A stretch of 64,000 nucleotides of DNA from the NCBI GenBank assembly GCA_037179385.1, contig CM074195.1, forward strand, positions 32,816,222 through 32,880,221, in the 5' to 3' direction. The first letter of the stretch is position 1, and every line of letters begins with the position of its first letter. A model generated the notes under the pieces. The model saw nothing but the letters and a program-made list of their open reading frames with translations. It made no database searches and had not been told where the DNA came from. A program made the position numbers and the translations under genes. The stretch comes from Holothuria scabra. Its lineage: Eukaryota > Echinodermata > Holothuroidea > Aspidochirotida > Holothuriidae. Below are positions 11,711 to 23,990 of the stretch, piece by piece.

Positions 11711-12170
11711 CTAGGGTGCTTTTAATCGGAATAAAAGGGTAATAAAAAAGTTCTTGATATCTCTTGACTCTTTTGGATAGGAACAGTTGGGTTTGGAACC
11801 TATATGGTTTTCAACTTTAAGTATAAATAAGAGTTTATGGTAGAAACTCTTTACATCGAGGAAAACGGAGTTAAATTTAAAGCAACCAATAAAATATTTA
11901 CAATACGAAAACACAAAATTGTACGGATGTTGCAGGAGGAGCTGATAACCAAAGAAAAAGTCGAATTTATTTAAAATAAATTGCCTGCTAAAGAGATGTT
12001 GTTCACTGTCTAAAAGAAGGAAGAAGTGAACGGACAACTCCAAAATAAGTGACCCAAAGTTTCGACTTAAGTTTTGCAAAATGTACAGTTAGGAGATTCA
12101 GTCTTATTCATAGCAAACAACAGTTTCTTAGTGGCAAGGAATCAAAAAGCGAAATTGGAAATAAATAACC
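11711..12170 (-). pseudogene. Tx1/L1-type LINE C-terminal fragment
   Basis: Minus strand reads LATKKLLFAMNKTESPNCTF, then CKT, a stop, and VETLGHLFWSCPFTSSFF. This is the CxxC...H...C knuckle with HLFWxC that follows the RT domain in Tx1/L1-like LINEs. After a frame shift comes a 122-codon open stretch ending near 11711 with NFVFSYCKYFI, again C-terminal LINE-like. No RT domain is present, so this is a broken fragment. Confidence 0.65.
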
Positions 12171-13106
12171 ATGCCGTCAGAGAGAGAGAGAAGCGCCGGG
12201 AACTGTGAAAATTTTGTGCAGTCATCCTCTGTGAAGTTAAACGCAGCGTTCCAATGAACAATACACCTTTGAGGCAGGAGGCGGGGGTGGGGGTCAGAAC
12301 CCCCCATGACCCAGCCTTGCAATGCAAAAAACACCTCAAATAGCGGTTTTTCTATCTATCTTTAGACTTTTCCCTCATTTCGTGTCCCAAACCGCCCCAT
12401 GACACCACTCCCCCTCCCATGACACAATCCTGGCCACACGCCTGAATAGGGGAATAAGCCAACACTGGCCAAGTCCTATCAACGTCAATTGGGACGAAGC
12501 AGTCGAAGATTATGCAAGACAATAGCCATCCACTTAATGATATTTTGGGAAATGCGATTATTCCTCGAAATGGCAGAATGGGATTACTACTCCAGTACTA
12601 ATCGTCATTCCTCCTCTTTTATACCTCAATGTATTGAATTCCGTAACCTTACTTATAAACGCTAATACCTGCCTGCTTTGATCCTATTGTTTCATTCTTT
12701 TACTTTCTCTAATTTTCTGTTTTAGTGTTACTTGTACCCTTTGTAGGTTGCAATTAAGTTGTTCTTATCTTCTAATCTTATCAAACTAAGAGAAGAAAAA
12801 AAAATTGGAGGTCAACAGCGTGACACCAACCACAAAATTCTAGCTCCTGCCGGTAGGGTCAAGGGGGAAAATTCCCGGTGGGGTTTTCAGGAGAGATACA
12901 TTATGTATTTTTCAGTTAACTGGCCTAACATGGGGGCAGCAGGAGGAGGGAAAAAATTGAAGGGGAAAATGCCCCTCAAGTCCCCCTTGTAGCGCCGCCA
13001 CTAACATCAATTGAATTCCGAAGGTGTTCATTCACTTTCATTCTAGCACAGTGTAAGGCAATCAATGAGTCAGTTAATTGGTTTTATGATCTTCAAATGT
13101 CACCCA
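12171..13106. other. Decayed repeats, no gene seen
   Basis: G/C-run transposon-end debris near 12270-12440 and 12940-13005 (GTAGCGCCGCCACTAAC). The 77-codon frame at 12759 is low-complexity and unsupported. Confidence 0.4.
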
Positions 13107-13110
13107 TTAA

Positions 13111-13669
13111 AGAAGGGTTTAAAGTCATATCAAGTTTTGATATGTTAGAGGGGGAATCCGGACTTCCAAGCAATTTGGTGAAATTTACATTTAAATCGGA
13201 TGTGTGGTTCTCAAGATACGAGCAAGTAAATTTGTTACATTTTCAACAAGAAGTGAACTTGAAGCAATCACATATGACATCATATTCTCACACTAACGGA
13301 CAGTCTTTTGTTTTTCTTTCATTTTTACAGCCTATTGTCTCCTCAACAGCCTAATATTATCTTGATGTGATTTCATAAGGGGCATGAGAACTTCATAAAC
13401 TTTGATTCCAACAAGGAAGTCAGTCCTATTAACTTCAGGGTCAACACAACAGACAAGAACTAACAAAGGCAAATAAGCATTCTTTGTCAATATGAGGAAG
13501 TGATGTAATTTTCTGCTGCCCTCAAACTTACTGTGGAACCATTTCTACTTATTACATTTACTGACATCTCGAGGTATACATGTTCGGTTGAAATGTAAAT
13601 ATCACCACACTGTGTAGATTTGGTTCCTTTTTCATATAAGAAAATTATTTGTTTGCTTAAACTTCCCCT
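13111..13669 (+). mobile_element. TTAA-flanked ~560-bp repeat family D, copy 1
   Basis: Flanked by TTAA at 13107-13110 and 13670-13673. Starts AGAAGGGTTTAAAG, ends AAACTTCCCCT. Three other copies are at 20696-21230 (-), about 45073-45632 (+) and 52127-52686 (+), sharing TTGTCAATnTGAGGAAGTGA and CACTGTGTAGATTTGGTT segments. The 85-codon frame inside is not conserved as a protein. Confidence 0.8.
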
Positions 13670-13744
13670 TTAAGGCAGTTATTCATCCCCCAGACAGTTC
13701 CCACTCTCCCAACCAAACTGCTTGCCGCTGACACAACGTCTTAT

Positions 13745-13849
13745 CCAGACACAATCCAGTGCGCCATAAATGGAAAAAGGCCGTGGTCGGCCCGACTCAC
13801 ACTATAATTGGTTGGGAGTGGGCCGTAAAACTCCATCTAACCTAACCAG
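13745..13849 (+). repeat. SINE fragment (3' half of tRNA-SINE family)
   Basis: Contains AAATGGAAAAAGGCCGTGGT and CGGCCCGACTCACA, shared with the SINE copies at 25140 and 54240. Confidence 0.55.
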
Positions 13850-14050
13850 ACATAATCCTAGTTATTGCTTCTTGACATTCCATGGAAAGAATACAGGACC
13901 CTGTATGTATAATCAAGACATTTTCAGTTCATGATTTGTAATGTAAGCTACTCTACATTCTTTGAATTTGATGTCAATCAAAGAGCTGTGTCAATGGAGA
14001 ATCTCTATAGACTTCCGGTAAAATTGTAGTTTGGGGTGAGGAGTTACTAC
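13850..14050 (-). mobile_element. TTAA-flanked ~295-bp repeat family E, partial copy
   Basis: ATGTCAATCAAAGAGCTG and AAATTGTAGTTTGGGGTGAG match the family-E ends seen at 18765, 21768, 51834 and 53491. One end is missing. Confidence 0.6.
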
Positions 14051-14394
14051 TTTCAAACGTTCCTACAACAGGATGCGTCCCCTAGAGAAGATATTTTTCT
14101 TAAATAACACACCCTCTGAAACGGGCTACTATGTCACTCATTTTCTGGGAACGGTGGCGTACGCAGGATTTCTCAGAAGGGAGGGGGAGGGCATGCAGTA
14201 TGTTCAGAGATGACAGGCCTAGGGGGGTCACAGGCTTTAGGGGAGGTGGCGTTACTTTCCCTTCCGAAACGTGTGGCCTTTTCAGAGAGCCTAGATGCAA
14301 AAAGGTGCAAACTTTTTTTACTTTTAGAGGAATAGTCTTGAAAGTTGATTTGTGGTGGTTAATTGGGATAATTGTGTCTTTACATGCAATTTAA

Positions 14395-14952
14395 AGTGTA
14401 CCTCAAGCCTAAAAATTCAAAAATATATTTTACAGAACATGAAAAATGAATTCTAAAAGTCCAACTCCAATCTTCATAGGACATTTTTGGGCTGAGATAT
14501 AAAATCTTGAAGTTTATTCACTCAACTGAAAATGGTATATTGTGGAAGTATTTGTGATGTCATTGTTGTACTACTCAAATTACAATCTTTGTATTTCTTT
14601 GTTTTTCTGAAAGTTACTGCACCTTTTGCCAAGGTGTGATATCACTTTTCCTCTCATGGGGCGATGTAATAAATTAAGCTCTCTCTGATCAACATACTGT
14701 ACAAGCAAACAGGAAGTATTCAAGGTCATAAAACATTTTTAATTTTTAAAAGGAAACAAAAGGGATTTTGTGAGTTGTACAGCAAGAAATTCACAAGTTA
14801 TTGCGCAATGGACAAATTTGTTTTAAGTGAATAAACTTCAGCATTTTATATCTCAGCTCAAGAAAGTGCTGTAAAGATGAAAATTGGACTGTCAGAAGTC
14901 ATTTTGCATGCTCTTTGTTACATATTTTTTATTTCTTGACTTGAGGTACACT
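14395..14952. mobile_element. TTAA-flanked palindromic MITE, 558 bp, TIR AGTGTACCTCAAG
   Basis: TTAA at 14391-14394 and 14953-14956. AGTGTACCTCAAG at the left and CTTGAGGTACACT at the right are perfect inverted ends, and the pairing continues inward for over 100 bp (GAGATATAAAATCTTGAAG against CTTCAGCATTTTATATCTC). Confidence 0.85.
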
Positions 14953-15099
14953 TTAATGCCATGTACGCTTTCTGTTTGAAGTGAAATTTGTTTCTAAACT
15001 TGCTTACTTTAGGGAGTTAAAGTAAAAGAGAATCAGTGATCGGTATGTAGCGTACAGGACTAATTTAGTTTTGATTTTTTTTAATTTTTCTTGCCCTAT

Positions 15100-15595
15100 A
15101 TTGTAGACGAAATTTTGCCACAAAGGCTATCTTAGCGGTGAGCCACCATCAGTTGGCGCGGAGCGTACAGAAAATTTCGAAAATTGGCCCCTCAGATTGC
15201 CGAAAATAGCATTTCCCAGACCTAAACCTAGAATCTAAGATATCGCTATCTTTTTGTCGTCTGTGATAAAATACCAACTTCAAAATAAGTTCGCTAACTT
15301 TAAAGTGATCAGAAATTTATTGAAAATACTTCGATGAGAAAAATGTAATTTTTGCCCGTCTATTTAAGCAGATCGCAACGATTTGTTGGCGAGGAGCTCA
15401 CAGAAAATTTGAAAAATCGCGACCCTTCAGAAGGTAGAAAATTACGGTATTCGTACTTGCAAAGAGGATTTAAACATTCTTCAAGTTATTTTTTAGCTTT
15501 CCTTTGCAATAATAAAAGATCAACAACTTGCTTAGTGGTCAGAAAGTTACCACATAAAATGTGCTACTACCATTAGACAAAATCTTTTCGTGGGA
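15100..15595. repeat. Two diverged tandem copies of a ~240-bp unit
   Basis: GTTGGCGCGGAGCGTACAGAAA near 15153 (here abbreviated to its core GAGCGTACAGAAAATTT) resembles GAGCTCACAGAAAATTT near 15393, followed in both by a similar CCTTCAGA...AAAAT stretch and a CTT.GTGGTCAGAAA-type end. Function unknown. Confidence 0.5.
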
Positions 15596-15599
15596 GAAC

Positions 15600-18500
15600 T
15601 TAACAACAGAACTGAATATAGTCTCTACTGTGACCCTTGGCTAAATTCAAGATCCGCTGAATTGATAAAATTGTCTAAATGACTACCCGATCGAACTCTC
15701 GACTATAGGCCTATATATAAATGGTTTTATTCCTAACATCTTTTGCATGATAAATGACACACTATTGTTCATCGCACATGACCTCCGCTCCTTCCCCCTT
15801 CTCTTTCATCTATGCCGACCGGGAAACGAGTCTCAGTGAGGAATGACCCCCTGCCCTTTGGAAATTTTTTGAGGAGTTTGTGGTCCTTACATGCAATCTG
15901 ATGCCACATATGCTACCTTTTGAAGTAAAATTTGTGTAACTGATACCTATTTTAAGGATTAAAAAAAAAAAAAATAAAAACCTGGAAATGTGACACGAAA
16001 ACTGGTTACATTGAGCCCTCGGAACATCAATTAACCTCGTCCGTAATGGTAAATTCTTTTAAAATACAAACAGAACGCCGTGTGGAAATGTTTCTGCACA
16101 ACAAATTAAAACTTGAATTGGAGTACCTTGAGTCTTCCTGGGAGTTGTGGGTTAAATGGACTCAGTGAAGCAGAGACAATGCATGCACACTGCGGGGGGG
16201 GGGGGGGACTTCGCTTGGTTGGCAGATAGAAATACACACATGAGAAAACATGAGAAGGTACATTTCCTTGTGACCCAGCCGAAAGTGGTAGATTTACCAA
16301 CTTGGCAGAGAACTTACCAGAGGAGGTCAAGCAGGGATATAAACATGGGTTTCGAGGCATTTCAGACACCGCGCCCGGCATGATGATGCCAAAGACTTGT
16401 ACTGAAGAGTAAGGGGGGAATGACGTCAGCCCAATTCGAATTGGTTTAGACAATCAAGGTACTGACCGACTCAAGGTACAGTTACTATACAGCCCTATTG
16501 GCAAAGTGGCTACAATATCTCATCCTCCTCACGGAACAATGAGATAAATAAACCTGTGCACGGTGTTAGCATTGTGCCAACAAACTCAGAGCATGCGTCG
16601 GTCACGTAAGATATACTCGCTAACCTATCCTGCATATTTGGTGGCCTTGGAAGCTCCCTACGGTGGCTTAATAGGAACGTGGAAAGAAAGAAGCCGACTA
16701 AACGTTAATATTTCGAGTTGTTAATCTCAAAATAACTTAGAAATGTAGTCATCAAGAGGTGTTGAAGAGCCCGGAAAGATATGTAAAAGCTTGTACGGAG
16801 TTACACGTTATATTACCATCTATAATGAGCAAAATTGATAGATTGACGAAATTTCGTAATGAAAGGTCGAAATTTACAGATTTCGGGATGAAAAGTCTTA
16901 CAGCAGATAAGAAGTTGAGATATCAAGTCGAAATTGTTGACATGAGAAATCGAAATTTGTGAAATGATAGAGAGAAATTTTGGGATGAAAGCTTCGAGAT
17001 GAGAGGTCGAAATTTTGAGATGCGAAATGGATTTTTTTTAGTCCTTGAACAGGACCGTGTACTACGGTAACTTAGACCTTCTCCGTCCACGACGTGCGGA
17101 GTAAAACAGTGGAGTAGCATAGCTAGAATTTTTCGATTTTTCAGGTGGATTCAGTTAAGTCACTAGTAGGTTACCGTAGTACGTGTAGTAATATTGAATG
17201 GCACATTCGCGTGTGGGTGCCACCGGCCCGCGCGGCCTGCATGCAAGATCTAGACAGCTCAGCTGAGTTGCATGCTGCATGCATTCTGTATAGTAGTAAT
17301 GCTTTGGAGGCCCGTACCTGCGGCCGAATGCCCATGTGAATTAACCAAAGTTATCAAGGTAATGTAGCTTGAAGCTTTGAGACGTGATGTTATCGTTGCT
17401 GCTTTTTGGAATTGTCTTTAGAGTTTTACACGAGTCTCCCAACGATCAATTCATTAGACTAAGAGTAGTAATGACACTATTTTATAAGTTAGCACTAACC
17501 ATGCATACAGCAGTTGCTCCACAGTAGCAAAACTGCTACGTACTACTGTAGCTCGTGTTGTCAATGACTCCGTCGAGTCCCTTTCCGTTTTTGTAGTTTG
17601 TACTGTACAATTGGGATGTAGGCCTATAGTATAGGATTTTGATTACTTGGCATCCAACTCCAAGGAGACGTCCAATGCAGGAGTTCGCTCATGCAAGGGA
17701 GTAAATGAGAAGAGTGCCTGTCACTGTCAGTATTCACAATTTTTGTATTTTTTACACAGAAAGTTAGGCCTACATGCATAGCCCACCCTAAGGGTGTACA
17801 TGGTACAAGACAAGGGGGAGGGGTACATGGTACAAGACAAGGGGGAGGGGGACACTCGCCCTCCCAACTGGGGCAAAAACAACGTCCATTCGGGCAAAAC
17901 ATGATAAATAGTGCCAGCAGCCATTATTTGGGCAAAATTGCCCATTCCCCCTCAGAAAAATGACTCCCTGTATGCCTATCACTAGCCTAACATTACACGT
18001 ACTGTATAGTAAGTTACACTATAATGCTGGGCGACTGCCTTTGTCAGTGGGGTCTAGGCCTAGGCCTATATACTTATACCCGATTTTCCTGGGGTTCACT
18101 GTTCCCAAGGTTCCATGAATTGGTATTTCCCCTTTCTTGTATTATCTCCCTTGGTGATGATTACAAGATCCATCTTTTTCTGGGTTTCAAAGTTCCCCGG
18201 CCGGAAGTGCAGATTCTCCCAAGATTCAGGAGCATTGAACCTTGGGAACAGCAAACCCTGGAACATTGACGTGACCCCTTTTCAGTTAGGCCTAGGCCTA
18301 ACAAAGACCTATCAGTTTATTTGCCCCCCCCCCCTCCCCAAGAATATATGAGTTTGCCTCCTAATTGTTCTGGAGCAGTTTCCTTTCCAAAAAGTGGCTT
18401 TTATTAACCAAACAAAGCCAATGAGTTGAAATCTTATTTGATGCTCTTTCAGAATGAAATGATGTTGATTTTAGATGGTTAAAGATTAATTGTTAAAGAA

Positions 18501-18760
18501 GTTACTCATTTGTTCTAACTCATACATCCATGCCCCATTGTTTTGAGTGTTGTGTTTAGTTGAATGACTTATTTACTGTAACATAACATAACGTGGCGTA
18601 ACATAACATAACAGGTTAAAGGTCAAAGGAGGGCCAAGGCCCCATAAGATGCCTTAAGTCAAAGCCCTAATCAAAAGTCAAACCACCAAACCTACAGTAG
18701 ACAACAGCCCCAAACAATCAGATTCTACCACATTCATGGAAGAACTTGTCAATGTTAACC
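15600..18760. other. No gene seen; low-order repeats
   Basis: Degenerate GTCGAAATTT words recur over about 16840-17030. A 28-29-bp unit (GTACATGGTACAAGACAAGG plus G/A) is tandemly doubled at about 17796-17850. Homopolymer runs at 16193-16207 (G) and 18322-18332 (C). AGGCCTAGGCC words near 18050 and 18285. No coding signal. Confidence 0.5.
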
Positions 18761-18764
18761 TTAA

Positions 18765-19061
18765 AGGACCAATCCTCTCACCCCAAACTGCAATTTTGGT
18801 AGAGGTGTACTGAAATTCTCAATTGGCTCAGCTCTTTGATTGGCAGCAAATTCAAACATTGCAAAGTGCCAAAGCTTGTATAACACACTATGAACTATAG
18901 TGAGAGTGTTTTGATTATACACAGTGAGCCTTTTTATACTCATCCTGAGGCAATAAACTGAAATTGTGTCTGGATGAGGATGAGTTCCAGATTACTGTGG
19001 GAGGGGCTTAAGTAAGAAGGTTAGGAGAATAGGCACTGTTTGGAATGAGAAAATTGGGTCT
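18765..19061. mobile_element. TTAA-flanked repeat family E, copy 1 (297 bp)
   Basis: TTAA at 18761-18764 and 19062-19065. Ends AGGACCAATCCTCTCACCCC and, in reverse, AGACCCAATTTTCTCATTCC are imperfect inverted repeats. Confidence 0.8.
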
Positions 19062-19074
19062 TTAAAGCAGTGAA

Positions 19075-20500
19075 CTGACAGGGAGTTAACTACCCAATCT
19101 GGCAGACAATTCCACTTGTTGACAACTGTATGGGAGAAACTTAACTTCATTATGTCAAGCCTTGCAAATTCCAGCTTTTTACAATGCCTACAAACCGGAG
19201 AATTGTACTATGAAGCCTTAAAAAACTACAAGACAACAGGGGATTCCTTTCAGAAAAAAACTTAAACCTGGATTATGTCCACCCCCTAATCCTTCTCAGC
19301 TCTAAAGTGGTATAAAGCCCAAGATGTTTAAGCCTACAGTAGCATGATAAGGTAAATTTCTCCCCTCTGGTATAAGGCGTTAAGTGGCTCCCTTCTGAAC
19401 TTGCTCTACAAGAAACTTGTCCTTTTCGTAGAAGGGGCTCCAAACCTAAGCAACATAGTCAAAATGGGGTCTTAAGTACAATATCCTTACTAAAATTGAT
19501 GAAATTCCTCTTGATCAATCCAAGCACTCTATTAGCCTTTACAGCAGTGGCTGCACACTGCCTTGATGACTTCAAATCCCCAGTAATTACAACACCCAGA
19601 TCTTTCTTGAAGTTCACATTACTTGAAACACTGCCATTCATGTTATAATTATAGCTAAAACTTTTAGGACCAAAATGAAGGACTTAACACTTATCCGCAT
19701 TAAAAAGAATTTGCCAAGTCTGAGACCAAGAAAATAACCTATCCAGATCTTTCTGCAGCAGTAAGGCATCATCCAAAATGCTAATCTTCCTATAAAGCTT
19801 AGTATCATCTGCAAAATTACTTATACAAGTTATAAGAGACCTATTAACATCATTGATGAAAATTAAGAAAAGAAGTGGGCCAAGTACAGAACCCTGTGGT
19901 ACTCAACTTGTGACTTCTTTCCAATTAGAGAAGTTACCATTGACAGTGCTCTTTGAGATCTACCATGAAGCCACAAATTCATCCAATCAGCACAATTGCC
20001 CTGAACTGCAGCTCACCTACGCAGTTTAACCATTAGCCTAACTAATAGAACTTTATCAAAGGCCTTTGAAAAGTCAAGGTAACATCAACCCCATACAAAG
20101 AATCAAGAGATGAATAGAAATCTTCATGAAATCTCAGTAAGTTAGTAACACAAGATCTACTTGGCAGGAAAACAAGCTGTGACAGATTAAGTAACTTATT
20201 ATCTAAAAGATACTTAAGTAAACTATCCTTAATTAAAGATTCCATAACTTTGCACACAACACTGGTTAAACTGACAGGCCTGTAATTGCAAGGCATACTC
20301 TGATCCCCCTTCTTAAAAATTGGAGTAACATTTGCTGCCTGCCAGTCAGTACTGTAGGTAGAGAACTTGAATCCAGACACTTCTGAAAAATGATGGAAAG
20401 AGGAACTGACAAAATCTCAGAGCATTCATGTTAAATGGCTGGGTGGACCCCATCAAGTCTAGGGGCCTTACTGGCCTTCAAATTCTTTAACTTTCTAGAA
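19075..20500 (-). pseudogene. CR1-clade LINE reverse transcriptase, broken
   Basis: Minus strand from 20500: KASKAPRLDGVHPAI, then NVTPIFKKGDQSMPCNYRPV (RT fingers), FADDTKLYRKI at about 19795-19825 (motif C, FADD), KKDLGVVITGDLK, KANRVLGLIKRNF (thumb), and a C-terminal LSFSHTVVNKWNCLPDWVV. The order and motifs are those of CR1-like non-LTR elements. Several stops and shifts break the frame; no endonuclease domain is present upstream. Confidence 0.85.
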
Positions 20501-20502
20501 AG

Positions 20503-20694
20503 TGATCTGGACAGTGTACAGCTATACTGCTGCAAGGGCAAATAGGGTGCTGGGGATGATCAGGAGGGATTTTAAGAGTTTCAGTAAAGAAATTGTGCTA
20601 AATTTGTGTAAGCAGCTGGTTAGACCCCATCTCCACTATGCTGCACAGGCCTGGATGCCCTTCTTTGAAAGGGACATATTGCTTTCAAACCAAA
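20503..20694 (+). pseudogene. Inverted CR1-clade LINE thumb fragment
   Basis: ARANRVLGMIRRDFKSFSKE followed by QLVRPHLHYAAQAWMPFFER is the CR1 thumb region, here on the + strand, directly abutting the minus-strand CR1 copy. It ends where a family-D repeat begins. Confidence 0.8.
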
Positions 20695-20695
20695 T

Positions 20696-21230
20696 CCGAA
20701 CCAAATCTACACAGTGTGGTGAAAGTTCCATTCAAATGGGACATGTATGTATTTCTCGAGATATCAGTAAATGAAGTCAGTAGATTTGTGTCTAAAAATG
20801 AGATTGAGAGCAGTGCTCAGAGCTTATCATTTCCTCACATTGCCAAGGAATGCTTTGATTCCCTTTGTTTATCAGACCGTTGCATTGGCCTTGAATTTGA
20901 TAAGAATAGGACCTCCATGTGGGGGATGCGAAGTTTGTAAAGTTCTCATGCCACTTTTGCAATCATATTTTAATAATATGAAGTTGTTGAGAAGAAAATA
21001 GAGTCTAAAAGTTTAAAGGAAAACAACACTGTGCACTAATGTGAGGATATGATGTCATATGTGCTTGCTTCAAGTTCACTTTTTGTTGAAAATGTGAAAA
21101 ACTATGTATAGGCCTACGTGCTCATACTGTATCTTAAGAAACATACATCAGATTTCAATGCAAATTTCACTTAAATGCTTACCCTTCTAACATGCTGTAC
21201 CAAGTCCTGTTGTGACCCTAAACCCTTTTT
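20696..21230 (-). mobile_element. Repeat family D, copy 2 (one end truncated)
   Basis: Reverse complement matches 13111-13669 (ACCAAATCTACACAGTGTGG, GAGGATATGATGTCATATG). The 5' end abuts TTAA at 21231; the other end is replaced by the CR1 fragment. Confidence 0.75.
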
Positions 21231-21767
21231 TTAACCTGGTACTGTACGTAATTTTACATTTTCAACTGCAAATTCAACTTTACTGGAGATTTGTTTTAGT
21301 TTTGTCAGAATTTCACCAAATTTTTAGTTTCATAATGTTTCTACGATACAAGTCTTTGGGGGCAAAATGACTTCTACTTTGGGGGAAAACTGGCAAGGGG
21401 CCTGGGTGAAATGATGGGGGCGAACTGGTTGCAAGCAAACTGGCAAGGGGGCTATGACTGAGTCAGTCACAATCTATAGTAGTCCTTAAACAGGACTGTA
21501 CTAGGTTTAACAGTTGGACATACTCTGCCCACAATCCTTTGCCATGCTGCATAAAATATCACTGTGCTATTCGAGCTGGCAACAATCTGGAATGCCTCAC
21601 GGCTGCAAAAATTCACCCAGGCCTGTTTACTATACAGCTACTGTACTGTACTTCCCATAAATTGTCTTCACCAGAACATCCAGCTTTCTTGACCGTTGAT
21701 TTTTTAAATCCATGGAGGGAAGCAGGAAGGTGAAATTTGGAGGTGAAAGGTTGAAACTGACTGTTAA

Positions 21768-22062
21768 AGGCAGTCATTTGTCACCCTAAACTACAGTTTC
21801 AGTATACATATATCAAAACTCAATTGGTACAGCTCTTTGATTGGGATCACATTCAAACAATGCATCATAGCTAAATTACACAGCATGGGCACTGAGAGTG
21901 TCTTGATTACACATTATGGACTTGTATGTCCACTGGGAGAAGACATGAAGCAATAAACTAGGATTGTGTCTGGATAAAGATGAGTTTTAGATAAATGTGG
22001 GAGGGGCTAGAAGTAAGTAAGTAGGGAGAATTGGCACTGTTTGGGATGATGAAAATATGCCT
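21768..22062. mobile_element. TTAA-flanked repeat family E, copy 2 (295 bp)
   Basis: TTAA at 21764-21767 and 22063-22066. Interior GCAATAAACTAGGATTGTGT and GTGGGAGGGGCTAGAAG match copy 1. Confidence 0.8.
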
Positions 22063-22066
22063 TTAA

Positions 22067-23870
22067 CACAAGGCCTAAGTCAGTTATCTACATGAGCCTA
22101 AGTGTGCACTTTGACAGCATTGCTGATGCAATCACATGACCAAATGCAGCAGTCACAAGCAAAGTAGTTGTCAGCATGCAAAGCGGACTATGTTTTTTCG
22201 TTCAGCTCATCGCTATGAGAAACCAACCTAAGGAGCTGCAGCCGCAGAGGGGCTATATGTGTACAGTACATTTTACAAATAGTAGATACAAAATGTTATA
22301 GGCCTAAAGATGTAAATTTTTTAACCATGGAGAAAAATAATTGCATGTTAAGCCAGATTTGGAATTCTCTAGCAAATACTGCCAACCAACAGTCTTTTGA
22401 CGTAAACAATACTGAGTCAGATACCTTAGTACTAGAAAACGGCTCTTTGATCCCGCCTGCCTGGTCACACCAGCTCATCTCCATTTACAGTACAAAACTT
22501 GTGAAGTGTGAATAAACTTTCAAACTGTCTAGTGTCCACAGAGGAAGTTCTCTTATCAGAGGTTGTTCCTAACAAGACAATGGACTGTTCTGTGACAAAC
22601 TGAGGCAGCAAAGCTACTTACTCATTGCCAGGTGAACTGTGGGCTAATTAAATCAGTATCATCTAACTGATAGCACATGCTTGATTAGATGGTTTAGTGA
22701 AGACAAGCAGAAGGTGCAAGCTCAGTGCCCTTCGGAGAGAGCATGTCATGTTGTGCACATTTGAAGCAGTGACGGGGGAACGTAGTTAACGTTCCCCCCC
22801 CCCCCCCCCCCAGAAAACCTTGTATCCTCCTGTGACCCCCAAGTGAGATTTGGGATTGTCTTCTGTAGTAATAGTTTGGTTTGATATGCTCTACTGTATG
22901 ACAGTTGAAGGTGGTGCCCAGTTAGTCTTTCTGACTGGATTACATGTTACCTTTTAAGAGAATACCATCCAACTTCCTGTCAACTGCTATAGTCAGCTCC
23001 CCTTCCCCCTCACCCTTTTCAATCTGCTCGATCCACTCCTGGTAGTTATGTTACCACTAAATCTTACTTTAAGTTACTGTACCCAAATTAATTTTTAGAC
23101 CAGTTTTTAGCCAATAGAATTAGTCTTAAAAGATGACTTAAATAAAAATTTCGGAAAACCCAGAAGTCTTCTGGGGACTCTCCCCTCTGGACCCCCACTG
23201 TTGATATACTCCTTGATCCCAGTAGGCACCCTATGATGGGCCCTTGGTTCCCACCTGTTAGGGCCTTGTGATTCTTGCTTGGTGGTGTCAAGTGCATCTA
23301 GCATTGCTCCTCTGCCCCCTAGAATAAAAAGTGTTTAGGTAAAAAAGTAAAAGTGGCAATTCCATGACTGATTTGAAGGAAGTCATCACTTCAGTGAGGT
23401 AGTAAGTGAATTTGTCAATATGTACATTTAAATATGACATTAAGGAAATACTGAAATTTGTCCTGGGAAAGTAGGCTACAAAATGTGGAAGTACTCTACT
23501 GAGCTACTGTATAAGGTTGAGGTTTTTGAGCAGTGTAGCCAAGTACTCTGAGCGTAGAGTAGGTAAAGTGTATGTAGCATATAGTCCTCTTCAAGTCTGA
23601 CAAATCACAATCATGAGTCAATCACTGCTTTCATCAATCCACTACAGTATGTACAATGGGTGATATGGATTAGACTGGTGCTCAACCTTTGCTACAGTAG
23701 AATACCCTGCAATCATACAAACAACATCAACATTAATTATTTGTCATCATATTTTTATGTTGAAAGCAAAAATGTTAGTCATGACCAGATTTTCAAGTTT
23801 CAACAAAAGTTTGAACCAGAATTTGCAGAAGTTATAAACATGGAGACCAAAACATCTTTTACACAAGCAA
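22067..23870. other. No gene seen
   Basis: Spacer with a C run at 22794-22811 and small unsupported frames. Confidence 0.45.
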
Positions 23871-23871
23871 T

Positions 23872-23956
23872 TGGATTTAGCGCTATATAAGATTGTTATT
23901 ATTATTATTATTATTATGATTATGATCATGATCATAACTATGATCATGATCATGAT

Positions 23957-23987
<31 letters not shown>

Positions 23988-23990
23988 GCT
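23872..23990 (+). repeat. LINE/SINE-type 3' end followed by a compound microsatellite
   Basis: GATTTAGCGCTATATAAGA is the usual 3' end of L2/CR1-type elements and their SINEs, followed by (TTA)n. The tract then changes to GATCAT units, GTC units and GCC units. No body of the element was recognised upstream. Confidence 0.7.

Noticed and set aside
13097..13354. 85-codon frame as a small protein gene
   Set aside because: Lies within repeat family D; other copies of the repeat do not keep the frame.
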